This document shows positions 19,709-28,529 of a DNA stretch of 40,696 nt, in pieces (within the stretch, counting starts at the first letter, position 1; every line of letters starts with the position of its first letter). The notes beneath the pieces are model-generated. The model had not been told where the DNA came from. It did not search any database and was given only the letters and a program-made list of their open reading frames with translations. The translations under genes and the position numbers were made by a program. The stretch comes from Methylobacterium sp. GTDB lineage: Bacteria; Pseudomonadota; Alphaproteobacteria; Rhizobiales; Beijerinckiaceae. Location: the NCBI RefSeq assembly GCF_019750675.1, contig NZ_JAIEOF010000063.1:1-40696 (forward strand). Direction: 5' to 3'.

Positions 19709-20491
19709 TCACGCGTTCCGGTAGGCCGGGTTCCAGGCCAGGAACCGGCGCTCTAGCAGCCGGGTCACCGCATCGGCGGCCTTGCCGAGGCCGGCATAGA
19801 TGACGATCGCCAGCACCACGACGTCGACGAGCATGAACTCGCGGGCCTGCATCGCCATGTAGCCGAGCCCCGAGGAGGCCGAGATCGTCTCGGCGACGAT
19901 GAGCGTCAGCCACATGATGCCGAGCGCGTAGCGCAGGCCCACGAAGATCGAGGGCAGCGCCCCGGGCAGCACCACGCGCAGGAACAGGGTGGTGGGCGAC
20001 ATGCCGTAGACCCGACCCATCTCGACGAGTTGCGGGTCGACCGAGCGGATGCCGTGCAGGGTGTTGGCGTAGACGGGGAAGAACACCCCGATGGCCACGA
20101 GGAAGAGCTTGGCCTCCTCGTCGATGCCGAACCACAGGATCACCAGCGGGATCAGCGACAGGTGCGGGATGTTGCGGATCATCTGCAGCGTGGTGTCGGT
20201 GAGGCGCTCCGAGAGCCGCGACAGGCCGTTGGCGAGGCCGAGCGCGAAGCCGATGCCGCCGCCGATGAGGAAGCCGACGGCCGCGCGGGCGAAGCTGATC
20301 GAGAGGTTGGTCCAGAGTTCGCCGCTGCGCGCCGCCTGCCAGCCCGCCGCCACGACGCCCGAGGGCGCCGGCATGAAGCGGGTCGAGACGAGGCCGGTGG
20401 AGGCGGCGACCTGCCAGCCGAGCAGGATCGCGGCGGGCACGAGCCAGGGCGTCAGGCGCTCCAGGGTGCGGGTGTGGAACGAGGTCGTCAT
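19709..20491 (-). CDS. ssuC: Aliphatic sulfonate ABC transporter permease
   Basis: MTTSFHTRTLERLTPWLVPAAILLGWQVAASTG; EAA-like loop. Start internal to ORF 19709..20737. Confidence 0.9.
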   Translation of the reverse strand: MTTSFHTRTLERLTPWLVPAAILLGWQVAASTGLVSTRFMPAPSGVVAAGWQAARSGELWTNLSISFARAAVGFLIGGGIGFALGLANGLSRLSERLTDTTLQMIRNIPHLSLIPLVILWFGIDEEAKLFLVAIGVFFPVYANTLHGIRSVDPQLVEMGRVYGMSPTTLFLRVVLPGALPSIFVGLRYALGIMWLTLIVAETISASSGLGYMAMQAREFMLVDVVVLAIVIYAGLGKAADAVTRLLERRFLAWNPAYRNA

Positions 20492-20496
20492 GGGGT

Positions 20497-21462
20497 TCAG
20501 CCCTTGCTCGCCGGGGGAGCCGGCGGCGTCCACACGGCATCGCGGACGCGGATGGAATTGGCGATCAGGCCCAGCGCCTGGAAGCGGTCGGCCACGCGCT
20601 GCTGGCCGGCGATGACCGTCTCGGAGAGCGGAGCGATGACGTAGACGCTGCGGTCGACGGCGCGCTGGGTCGCGTCGAGGGGCACGCCGGTGCCCTTCGA
20701 CAGCAGCGCGGCGACCTCCGGGCGATGCGCCTCGCACCAGGCCGCGACCTCAGCCAGGGCGCCGACCACGGCCTGGACCACGGGGGCGTTGGCTTGCGTG
20801 AAATCCCGGTTGCCGAGGAAGAAGTTGGTGGGCTTCTCGATCTCGGCGGCGCTGGCCAGGATGCGGATGCCGGGCTGGCGCTCGGCGATGGCGAAGTACG
20901 GGTCCCAGATCGCCCAGGCGTCGACGGCGCCCCGCGCGAAGGCGGCGGCCGCATCGGCGGGCGCCAGGGTCACGGGCTCGATGTCGGCATAGGCCAGGCC
21001 GGCCTTCTCCAGGGCGCGGACGACGAGGTAATGCGCGCTCGACCCCTTGGCGAAGGCGACGCGCCGGCCCTTGAGGTCGGCGAGCGTCGTCAGGGGCGAG
21101 CCCGGCGGCACCAGGATCGCCTCGCCCGAGCCGCCCGCATCCTGGGCCGCGACGTAGAGCAGGGTGTTGCCGGCGGCCTGGGCGAAGACCGGGGGCGGCG
21201 CGCCGGTCTGGCCGAAATCGATGGCGCCGACCCCGAGGGCCTCGAGGACCGGGGGGCCGAACGAGAACTCGGTCCAGCGCACGGAGACGCCGAGGGGCTT
21301 CAGCGCCTGCTCGATCGCGCCCTGTTGCTTGGCGACGACGAGGATGCCGTTCTTCTGATAGCCGATCCGGAAGGTGCCACCCTGGGCCCGCGCCGGTCCG
21401 CTGGCCGGCCCGGGCAGGGCCGCCGCCAGGGCACCCGCGAGGAGGTTGCGTCGGGAGAGCAT
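20497..21462 (-). CDS. ssuA: Aliphatic sulfonate ABC transporter substrate-binding protein (SsuA paralog 2)
   Basis: RIGYQKNGILVVAKQQGAIE, AVDAWAIWDPYF; Tat/Sec-like leader MLSRRNLLAGALAAALPG. Confidence 0.87.
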   Translation of the reverse strand: MLSRRNLLAGALAAALPGPASGPARAQGGTFRIGYQKNGILVVAKQQGAIEQALKPLGVSVRWTEFSFGPPVLEALGVGAIDFGQTGAPPPVFAQAAGNTLLYVAAQDAGGSGEAILVPPGSPLTTLADLKGRRVAFAKGSSAHYLVVRALEKAGLAYADIEPVTLAPADAAAAFARGAVDAWAIWDPYFAIAERQPGIRILASAAEIEKPTNFFLGNRDFTQANAPVVQAVVGALAEVAAWCEAHRPEVAALLSKGTGVPLDATQRAVDRSVYVIAPLSETVIAGQQRVADRFQALGLIANSIRVRDAVWTPPAPPASKG

Positions 21463-21475
21463 CGCCGGGCGCCCC

Positions 21476-22066
21476 TCAGCCGGCGCTGGCGAAGGCGGTG
21501 ACCGGGGCGTCCGGCGTCCCGGCGCGTGCCGCCCGCGCCTGGAGCAGGTCCGCGAGCTGGCCCGCCGCGTCCTCGATGCGGGCCTTCACGCCGGGGTCGA
21601 CGAGGACGCCGTCGCGAAAATCCGCGTCCGAACCGTAGACCGCGCTGGGGATGGTGTGGGCGCTGAAGAACCCGAAGAGCGGGCGCAAGGAATGCTCGAC
21701 CACGAGGGCGTGGCGCGCGCCGCCGCCGGTGGCCGAGAGGATCACGGGCTTGCCCACCAGGGCCGCCGGATCGACGAAATCGAACAGGTGCTTGAACAGG
21801 CCCGTATAGGCGCCCTTGTAGACCGGCGAGCCCACGATCAGCGCGTCGGCGCCCTCGATGGCCTCGACGATGCGGCGGGCCGGCAGCGGCAGCAGGTCCC
21901 GGGACCAGGCCGCGCCGAGGCCGGTGCCGGCATCCAGCATGTCGAACAGACGAATGTCCGCCCGCAGGTGCGCGCCGACCGCCTCGGCGAGGGATTCGGC
22001 CAGCGCCCGGGTCTTCGAGGGGCGTTGGAGGTTGGCGGTGAAGCCGACGATGCGGGGCAGCGACAT
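21476..22066 (-). CDS. ssuE: NADPH-dependent FMN reductase (SsuE/MsuE-like)
   Basis: MSLPRIVGFTANLQRPSKTRALAESL, LIVGSPVYKGAYTGLFKHLFDFVDP; first gene of the ssu cluster. Confidence 0.87.
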   Translation of the reverse strand: MSLPRIVGFTANLQRPSKTRALAESLAEAVGAHLRADIRLFDMLDAGTGLGAAWSRDLLPLPARRIVEAIEGADALIVGSPVYKGAYTGLFKHLFDFVDPAALVGKPVILSATGGGARHALVVEHSLRPLFGFFSAHTIPSAVYGSDADFRDGVLVDPGVKARIEDAAGQLADLLQARAARAGTPDAPVTAFASAG

Positions 22067-22181
22067 GAAAGGACTCTCGCTCGGCGGCAAGACCTCGGGA
22101 CGCGAGCGTGCCATCGCTCAAGACGAGCGCTGGTCCACATCGGCGTATTTCAAGATCTTGGCTCTGTAGAAGGGCTCGACG

Positions 22182-22197
22182 CACAGATAATTCTGTG
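22182..22197. promoter_or_regulatory. Interrupted palindrome CACAGA-TAAT-TCTGTG upstream of ssuE
   Basis: Perfect 6-bp arms, AT-rich centre, about 115 bp upstream of the ssuE start. Confidence 0.35.
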
Positions 22198-22395
22198 GCG
22201 CCGTTCTGAGGAAAACGTGCCCGCTACGGACCCGAGAATCAATGAAACGTTCTTTTGAAAGCATCTGGCCCCGGAGAGAAACGCTCCGGATATCGCGAGC
22301 CTGGGAGAGAATCGCTTTCGAGGGGCATTATCCTGCCGGGATTCGGGCATCCGGCCCGAAATTTTGCCGCGGCGGACGCGCCGGGCCCCGCCCCC

Positions 22396-23472
22396 TCACG
22401 CCACCGCGGCGTCGGGGATGGCCTGCAGCACGACGCGCTCGAAGGCCCGCAGGAGGTCGGCATCGAGCCGGGGAACCATGTCCAGCATCAGGGCGTGGGC
22501 CTGCCCGTGCGGAAGCCGGTCGCGGTAGGGCCGACGCTCGGTGAGCGCCGAATGGATGTCGCAGATCGTGACGAGGCGCACGAGGTCGGGGATCGCCGCG
22601 CCCGCGAGCCCGTCGGGGTACCCCGAGCCGTCGAGCATCTCGTGGTGATGGCGCACCACCTGAAGGGTCTGCGCGTCGAAGCCCTCCTGGTCGCGCAGGA
22701 GGTCGGCCCCGATGGCGGGGTGGGTCTGCATCACCGCCATCTCGGCGGGGGTGAGCCGGCCGGGCTTGTTCAGGATCTCCAGGGGGATCTTCGCCTTGCC
22801 GAGGTCGTGCAGCAGGGCCGCCCGGGCCAGGCGCATCTGGTCGGCGCGGGGCAGGCCGAGGCCGGTTCCGAAGGCGGCCGCGTAGCCGGCGACGCTGAGG
22901 GAATGCTGGTAGAGTTGCTGGTCATGGCGCTCGACGGCCTCCAGCCAGGTCCGGATACCGCATTCGGAGATCGCCTCGAGGATGACCTCCGTCCCGGCAT
23001 CGGCCTCGGCCGGAGTCAGGACGCGGCCCGCCCCGGCGGCCTCGAAGACGCGGGTAACCATGGCGTCGGCGACCCGCGCCAGGTTCTCGGCCCGCGCCGC
23101 CGTCGCGGCGCCCGGGACCGGGCGCTCCCCGGTCCGGCGCGAATCGACGAGGCCGAACAGGGTGGCGAGCACCATCGTCCGGGGCGCGTCGGCCCGCAGG
23201 GTCCGGGTGGCCGAGACCGCGCGGCCGATGGCGTCGGCCTGGTTGGTGAGTTGCAGGGTCGCGATGCAGGAGGCGTGCAGCCGCGCCACCCAGGCGCGGG
23301 CCAGGGCGGCGTTCCGGCTGACGTCCACCACGGCGACGGCCGGCAGGGCGGCGGGCAGCGGCTCGCCCGGCTCGATGCAGCGGCAGGCGACCACGTTCTC
23401 GACGGCGCGGGCGAGCAGGGCCGCGAGTTGCGGCCGGTCCGAGACGATGAGAACCGTGTTGGTCTGGGTCAC
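22396..23472 (-). CDS. HD-GYP domain protein with receiver-like N-terminus
   Basis: LLHDLGKAKIP...QTHP...RHHHEMLDGSGYPDGLAG; N-terminal TNTVLIVSDRPQLAALLARAVE resembles a degenerate receiver. Confidence 0.85.
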   Translation of the reverse strand: MTQTNTVLIVSDRPQLAALLARAVENVVACRCIEPGEPLPAALPAVAVVDVSRNAALARAWVARLHASCIATLQLTNQADAIGRAVSATRTLRADAPRTMVLATLFGLVDSRRTGERPVPGAATAARAENLARVADAMVTRVFEAAGAGRVLTPAEADAGTEVILEAISECGIRTWLEAVERHDQQLYQHSLSVAGYAAAFGTGLGLPRADQMRLARAALLHDLGKAKIPLEILNKPGRLTPAEMAVMQTHPAIGADLLRDQEGFDAQTLQVVRHHHEMLDGSGYPDGLAGAAIPDLVRLVTICDIHSALTERRPYRDRLPHGQAHALMLDMVPRLDADLLRAFERVVLQAIPDAAVA

Positions 23473-23750
23473 GAGCGGATCCGGTCAAACAGGCGCGCGG
23501 TCCGGCCTTCCGCCCGACCACCGATATTTGACAGAAAATCTTTAGCGAACGCTTCACGATAAATCATCCCGAATTCATCGGAATGCCGGCGCCGCCCCCG
23601 AGGTCCGGCCATGCCGGCCTCGCCCGACGCGTTACACGCCCCCTCGTGCGCCTTGCCCGGCCCGGCCCCCGCATGCGACATGCCCGCGTCGCGTGTGACG
23701 GTCATCGCCCGGGCACCCGGGGCGAGACCCTGGCGGAGGATTTTTCAGGC

Positions 23751-24251
23751 ATGGAACGTCTTTTCGAGCAGGTCCTGTTCGCGAGCCGCTGGCTCCTGGC
23801 GCCATTCTACGGGGCCCTGGCGATCGGCATCCTGGTGCTGCTGGTCAAGCTGCTCCAGGAACTCTTCCATTTCGTGCCGCACATGTGGGACGCCACAGAA
23901 TCGCAGGTCGTGCTCGGCGTGCTGACCATGGTGGATCTCTCGCTGACCGCCTCGCTGCTCATCATCGTGATGTTCTCCGGTTACGAGAACTTCGTCTCCA
24001 AGATCGACCATGCCGATCACAAGGACTGGCCGGCCTGGATGGGAACGATCGACTTCACCGGCCTCAAGCTGAAGCTCGTCTCGTCCATCGTCGCCATCTC
24101 GGCGATCTCGCTCCTGAAGGCGTTCATGGACGTGAAGGCCATGAGCGACCGGGATCTGGCCTGGCTGGTGGGCATCCATATGGTCTTCGTGGTCTCGGGC
24201 CTCCTGATGGCGCTCACCGACCGCGTGATCGCCGGCCACCACGACCGCTGA
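23751..24251 (+). CDS. UPF0114 / YqhA-family (TIGR00645) membrane protein
   Basis: MERLFEQVLFASRWLLAPFYGALAIGILVLLVK...ENFVSKIDHADHKDWPAWMG. Confidence 0.88.
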   Translation: MERLFEQVLFASRWLLAPFYGALAIGILVLLVKLLQELFHFVPHMWDATESQVVLGVLTMVDLSLTASLLIIVMFSGYENFVSKIDHADHKDWPAWMGTIDFTGLKLKLVSSIVAISAISLLKAFMDVKAMSDRDLAWLVGIHMVFVVSGLLMALTDRVIAGHHDR

Positions 24252-24294
24252 CACCGAACGAGGCCGGAGCGACCCGGGCGATGGGAGACACGCG

Positions 24295-24618
24295 ATGAAC
24301 AGGCGGGAGGCGGTCGCGGCGGCGCTGGCGCAACTCGCCCCGCGCCTGCCCGCGTTCGAGAGCGAGGCGGTGACCGACCGGGCCCTGGCGAGCCCCGGCC
24401 TGCGCAACGCGCGGCCGGACAACGCGGCCTGGCTCGCCCTGGTGGCCTATGCCCGCCACGTCTTCACCGAGTACGACGACCTGCTGGCGGACGGCTACGA
24501 TCGCGACAGCGCCCGCCACTTCGTCCTCGACGACCTCAACGCCGCCCTCGCCGAATGGGGCTCGCGCCGCCGGGTCTCGGAGGAGGAGAGCGCGCCGGAG
24601 GAGGACGAAGCCCCGTGA
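24295..24618 (+). CDS. Small acidic-tailed protein, possibly DUF2293
   Basis: 107 aa; RHVFTEYDDLLADGYDRDSARHFVLDDLNAALAEW. Family assignment is from pattern memory. Confidence 0.6.
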   Translation: MNRREAVAAALAQLAPRLPAFESEAVTDRALASPGLRNARPDNAAWLALVAYARHVFTEYDDLLADGYDRDSARHFVLDDLNAALAEWGSRRRVSEEESAPEEDEAP

Positions 24619-24749
24619 GCCCGATCACGGTCGCGCGGGCTCCGGTGCTGGGTTGCATCCGGACGGGTTGCACCGCGCCGGCGTGAACGGCATCGTCCCG
24701 CCGCGTCGGCCCCCGTCCGGGCCGGCCCAACCCAAGGGAATCCGTCGAC

Positions 24750-24959
24750 ATGAAGATCAGCGCGCGCAACGTCCTCAAGGGCAAGGTCGTCTCGGTCGAG
24801 AAGGGGGCCACCACGGCTCATGTGAAGATCGAGATCGCCGGCGGCCAGCTGGTCACCGCCTCGATCACCAACGAATCCGTCGACAGCCTGAAGCTGACCG
24901 TGGGTGGAGAGGCCTACGCCGTGGTGAAGTCCTCCGACGTGCTGGTCGCGGTGGATTGA
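24750..24959 (+). CDS. Molybdopterin-binding (Mop/TOBE) protein
   Basis: 69 aa, MKISARNVLKGKVVSVEKGATTAHVKIEIAGGQLVTASITNESVDSLKLTVGGEAYAVVKSSDVLVAVD. Confidence 0.93.
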   Translation: MKISARNVLKGKVVSVEKGATTAHVKIEIAGGQLVTASITNESVDSLKLTVGGEAYAVVKSSDVLVAVD

Positions 24960-24964
24960 GGGCG

Positions 24965-25510
24965 ATGCGCCGGCTCGCCGCGACGGCGCTCCTCGCGCTG
25001 TTCGCCACCTGTGCGGGTCCCCTCGCGGGGCCCCGGGCGCAGTCCTCCGGCGGTTTGCCGGCCGCGGATCCGGCGGCCTGCACGCAGTTCGACTGGTCAC
25101 TCCTGCGCGAGCAGGCCTGGTTCTCGGCCTCCAGCCTGCCGCGGGTCGAATCCGGCGACACCCTGGCGGCGGCGATGCCGGCCGCCATCCTGGTCCTGAA
25201 GCCGCAGGACGCGGTCGCCCCGCCCTTCGCGCCCTCGCGGGAGTCCAGGCCCGGGGCCCGGGGCGGCGTGCTGCACCTCGCGGCCCCGCTCGCTCCCGGC
25301 GCCTACCAGGTCACCCTGTCGGACCGGGCCTGGATCGATGTGAGCCAGGACGACCGGACCACCCGGCCCCCGATCGCGAGCACGATGCGACCCGGCTGCC
25401 CGATGCTGGCGAAGAGCGTGCGGTTCCAGCTCGGCACCGCGCCGATCACCCTCCTGGTGAGCGATGCGGCCGTCGATACGATCCGGATCGCCGTGGCGCC
25501 GGTGGAGTAG
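24965..25510 (+). CDS. Exported hypothetical protein
   Basis: Signal-like MRRLAATALLALFATCAGPLAGPRAQ; 181 aa; starts 5 bp after the mop stop. Confidence 0.65.
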   Translation: MRRLAATALLALFATCAGPLAGPRAQSSGGLPAADPAACTQFDWSLLREQAWFSASSLPRVESGDTLAAAMPAAILVLKPQDAVAPPFAPSRESRPGARGGVLHLAAPLAPGAYQVTLSDRAWIDVSQDDRTTRPPIASTMRPGCPMLAKSVRFQLGTAPITLLVSDAAVDTIRIAVAPVE

Positions 25511-26564
25511 GGCGACGCCGCGGACCCTCGACGGGGCGATCCCCGATGGACTAGCGTGGCTTCGAGACCTTAATTCCTCGCCCATAGTAGATCCTCGGCG
25601 CCCCGCCCGGCGGGGACGCGATCCCGGGAGCCCTCCGCTGACCCTTCGCCTCCGCCTTGCGACGCTCGTGCTCCTCGGCTCCTGCCTCGGCCTGCCCGCC
25701 GAGGCCCAGGACCGGGGCAGCGTGAACCCGAAGCCCCTGCCGCCGCTGGCCAACCCGGACGCCCCGGACACGCCGGCCAAGGCCCTGTTCGGCCGCGCCC
25801 TCACCCCGGCACCGGGCCCCGCCCATGCCTACGGGTCCTATGCCAAGGGCTGCTTCTCGGGGGGCGAGGCCCTGGCCGTCGACGGACCGAACTGGCAGGT
25901 CATGCGCCTGTCGCGCAACCGGATGTGGGGCACCCCGCCCCTGGTCGAGTTCCTCGAGCGGCTGGCCGCCAAGGCGCCCCGCATCGGCTGGAACGGCCTC
26001 CTCGTCGGCGACATGTCGCAGCCGCGCGGCGGCCCGATGCTCACCGGCCACGCCTCGCACCAGCTCGGCCTCGACGCCGACATCTGGCTGACCCCGATGC
26101 CCGACCACCGCATGAGCCGGACCGAGCGCGAGGAGACCTCCGCCACCAACGTGGTCCGGCCCGACCGTCTGGACATCGACCCGCAGGTCTGGACCCCCGA
26201 GCACCTCAAGCTGATCCGGATGACGGCGCAGGAGCGCGAGGTGGCGCGCATCTTCGTCAACCCGGCGATCAAGAAGGCCCTGTGCCGCGAGGCCGGCGGC
26301 GACCGCGCCTGGCTCTCCAAGGTGCGGCCGATGTACGGGCACAACTACCACTACCATATCCGCCTCGCCTGCCCGGCGGGCCAGGACCAGTGCGGCGACC
26401 AGGCCCCTCCACCCTCCGGCGACGGCTGTGGCGAGGAACTGGCCTACTGGTTCAGCGACGCGATCATGAACCCGAAGCCCGCCACGAAGCCGCCGCGCCC
26501 GAAGCCGCCGATGACGATGGCCGCGCTTCCGGCCGCCTGCCGGGCGGTGCTGAAGGCGCGCTGA
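25464..26564 (+). CDS. mepA: Penicillin-insensitive murein endopeptidase (true start uncertain, probably near 25620)
   Basis: GSYAKGCFSGGEALAVDGPNWQVMRLSRNRMWG, MLTGHASHQLGLDADIWL, GHNYHYHIRLACP. N-terminal part of the ORF overlaps the preceding CDS and is probably not translated. Confidence 0.85.
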   Translation: MRPSIRSGSPWRRWSRATPRTLDGAIPDGLAWLRDLNSSPIVDPRRPARRGRDPGSPPLTLRLRLATLVLLGSCLGLPAEAQDRGSVNPKPLPPLANPDAPDTPAKALFGRALTPAPGPAHAYGSYAKGCFSGGEALAVDGPNWQVMRLSRNRMWGTPPLVEFLERLAAKAPRIGWNGLLVGDMSQPRGGPMLTGHASHQLGLDADIWLTPMPDHRMSRTEREETSATNVVRPDRLDIDPQVWTPEHLKLIRMTAQEREVARIFVNPAIKKALCREAGGDRAWLSKVRPMYGHNYHYHIRLACPAGQDQCGDQAPPPSGDGCGEELAYWFSDAIMNPKPATKPPRPKPPMTMAALPAACRAVLKAR

Positions 26565-26617
26565 TCCCTCCCACCGCGCCCCGCGAGGGCGGCGGCCAGC
26601 CGGACGACAGGATACAG

Positions 26618-27508
26618 ATGGGCGAACGGATCACGATCACGGCCGGCGACGGCACGCAGGCGGTCATCGACGCCGACGGGGCCGAGCCCGTCTCCTGGGA
26701 GGTCGGGGGCCGCGCGTACCTCTGGAGCGGCGACCCCGCGCACTGGAACCGGCACGCGCCCTGGCTCTTCCCGGTGGTCGGCGCCTCCTGCGGCGGCACG
26801 GTCCATGTGGGGGACCAGGCCTACCCCATGCCGCAGCACGGCTTTGCCCGCGACCTGCCCTTCACGGTGATCGAGCGCTCCGGCGACAGCGTGAGCCTGC
26901 GCCTCACCGACAGCGCGGAGACCCGGGCGCACTACCCTTACGCCTTCCGCCTCGACATCGTCGCGCGGGTCGGGCCCGGCCTCCTCGATTTCGAGGTCTG
27001 GATCGAGAACACCGACGCGGTGCCCCTGCCCTACGGGCTCGGCTTCCATCCGGCCTTTCCCTGGCCCTTCGCCGGGGGCACCCGCGCCGCCGGGGGCGGC
27101 TACGCGGTCCGCTTCGAGCACCCCGAGCGGCCCTTCGTGCCGGAAGTGGGCCCGGGCGGCCTGCTCCTGCGCGACGAGCGGCCGATCCCGCTCGCGGGCG
27201 ACACCCTGCCCCTCGACCCGGCGCTCTTCACCGAGGCCCTGGTCTTCCGGGATGCGGCGAGCGCCTGGATGCGCTTCACCGGCCCCGACGGCACGGCGAT
27301 CCGCCTCGCGGTGTCGGATTTCCCCCATCTGGCGGTCTGGACCAAGCCGACGGCCCCGTTCCTCTCGCTGGAATGCTGGACCGGCCACGCCGACTGGGCG
27401 GGCTTTGCCGGCGACCTCACGGCCCGGGATTCGCAGCGCCTTCTGGCGCCGGGCGCCCGCGCCCGTCACGGCGTCACCCTGTCCTTCGAGCGGGAGACCC
27501 GGGCATGA
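26618..27508 (+). CDS. Aldose 1-epimerase family protein
   Basis: SWEVGGRAYLWSGDPAHWNRHAPWLFPVVG, PMPQHGFARDLPF, LGFHPAFPWPF. Confidence 0.85.
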   Translation: MGERITITAGDGTQAVIDADGAEPVSWEVGGRAYLWSGDPAHWNRHAPWLFPVVGASCGGTVHVGDQAYPMPQHGFARDLPFTVIERSGDSVSLRLTDSAETRAHYPYAFRLDIVARVGPGLLDFEVWIENTDAVPLPYGLGFHPAFPWPFAGGTRAAGGGYAVRFEHPERPFVPEVGPGGLLLRDERPIPLAGDTLPLDPALFTEALVFRDAASAWMRFTGPDGTAIRLAVSDFPHLAVWTKPTAPFLSLECWTGHADWAGFAGDLTARDSQRLLAPGARARHGVTLSFERETRA

Positions 27509-28188
27509 CCGACACCGTCTCGTCCGAAGCCTTTTCAGCACAGGCCTGGGCGCGCAACGCGGAGGCCTACGAGGCCATCCGCACCATGGCGTTCAACGCC
27601 GAGCTCGCCGCCGGCAGCCTCGCCCGGGCGCGCTTCATCCACTACATCGTGCAGGACGCGCATTACCTCGTGGGCTTCGGCCGCGCCCTGGCGCTGGCCG
27701 CCGCCAAGGCGCCGGACCCCGACCGGATGGTGCAGTTCGCCCGCGCGGCCGAGACCGCCATCGTGGTAGAACGCTCGCTCCACGGCGGCTTCTTCCGCGA
27801 TTACGGCATCGACGCCGCGACCTTCACGGGCACGCCGCTGTCGCCCCCGTGCGACCACTACGTCTCCTACCTCCTCGCCACCGCCTATGCGGAGCCCTAC
27901 GAGGTGGTGCTCGGCGCGCTGCTGCCCTGTTTCTGGATCTATGCCGAGATCGGCCGGGACATCTTCTCCCGCGCGCGGGCCGACAACCCGTACCGCGCCT
28001 GGATCGACACCTATGCGGGCGAGGATTTCGCCCGGGCGGTGGCCGAGATGATCGCCGCCACCGACGAGGCGGCCGCGGGCGCCTCGCCGGATGTCCGCGC
28101 ACGGATGCACCGGGCCTACGCGCAGGCCACCCGCCTCGAATACCTGTTCTGGGACGGGGCCTACCGCGAGGCGCGCTGGCCGGTCTGA
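27505..28188 (+). CDS. tenA: TenA-family protein (thiaminase II, TenA_C type)
   Basis: FIHYIVQDAHYLVGFGRAL, LLPCFWIYAEIG, IDTYAGEDF; start overlaps the upstream stop (ATGA). Confidence 0.87.
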   Translation: MTDTVSSEAFSAQAWARNAEAYEAIRTMAFNAELAAGSLARARFIHYIVQDAHYLVGFGRALALAAAKAPDPDRMVQFARAAETAIVVERSLHGGFFRDYGIDAATFTGTPLSPPCDHYVSYLLATAYAEPYEVVLGALLPCFWIYAEIGRDIFSRARADNPYRAWIDTYAGEDFARAVAEMIAATDEAAAGASPDVRARMHRAYAQATRLEYLFWDGAYREARWPV

Positions 28189-28211
28189 CACAAGCGGCCG
28201 GCGCTCCGGGC

Positions 28212-28529
28212 TCACACGGCCTGGCGGCGGCCCAACCGCGCGCCGATCCGATGGCGGAAGCGGTCGCGGGCGGCGCGCGCCGCCTGCTCGACGCTGCGGA
28301 AGACCGCACCGTCGAGGGGGTCGAAGTCGCGGTTCGAGGAGAAGAAGCGCACGCCGCCGGGCTCCGGCACGGCGATCCCGGCGGCGATCTCGCCGACCTC
28401 GATGATCCGGGCCGGCGCGGGCTCGGCATGGAGGCGGTTGCGGGCGCGCTCCGCCCGGTGATCCACGAAGGCGGGGGCCGCGTGCAGGCGATTCAGCGCC
28501 CGCTCGGCCTCGATCTGAAGATGAGACAT
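28212..28529 (-). CDS. Hypothetical protein
   Basis: 105 aa, MSHLQIEAERALNRLHAAPAFVDHRAERARNRL...; plausible start and spacing only. Confidence 0.45.
   Translation of the reverse strand: MSHLQIEAERALNRLHAAPAFVDHRAERARNRLHAEPAPARIIEVGEIAAGIAVPEPGGVRFFSSNRDFDPLDGAVFRSVEQAARAARDRFRHRIGARLGRRQAV

Noticed and set aside
28325-28345. GGTTCGA T-loop-like strings (also near 37086)
   Set aside because: Sit inside coding frames with no surrounding cloverleaf or CCA.
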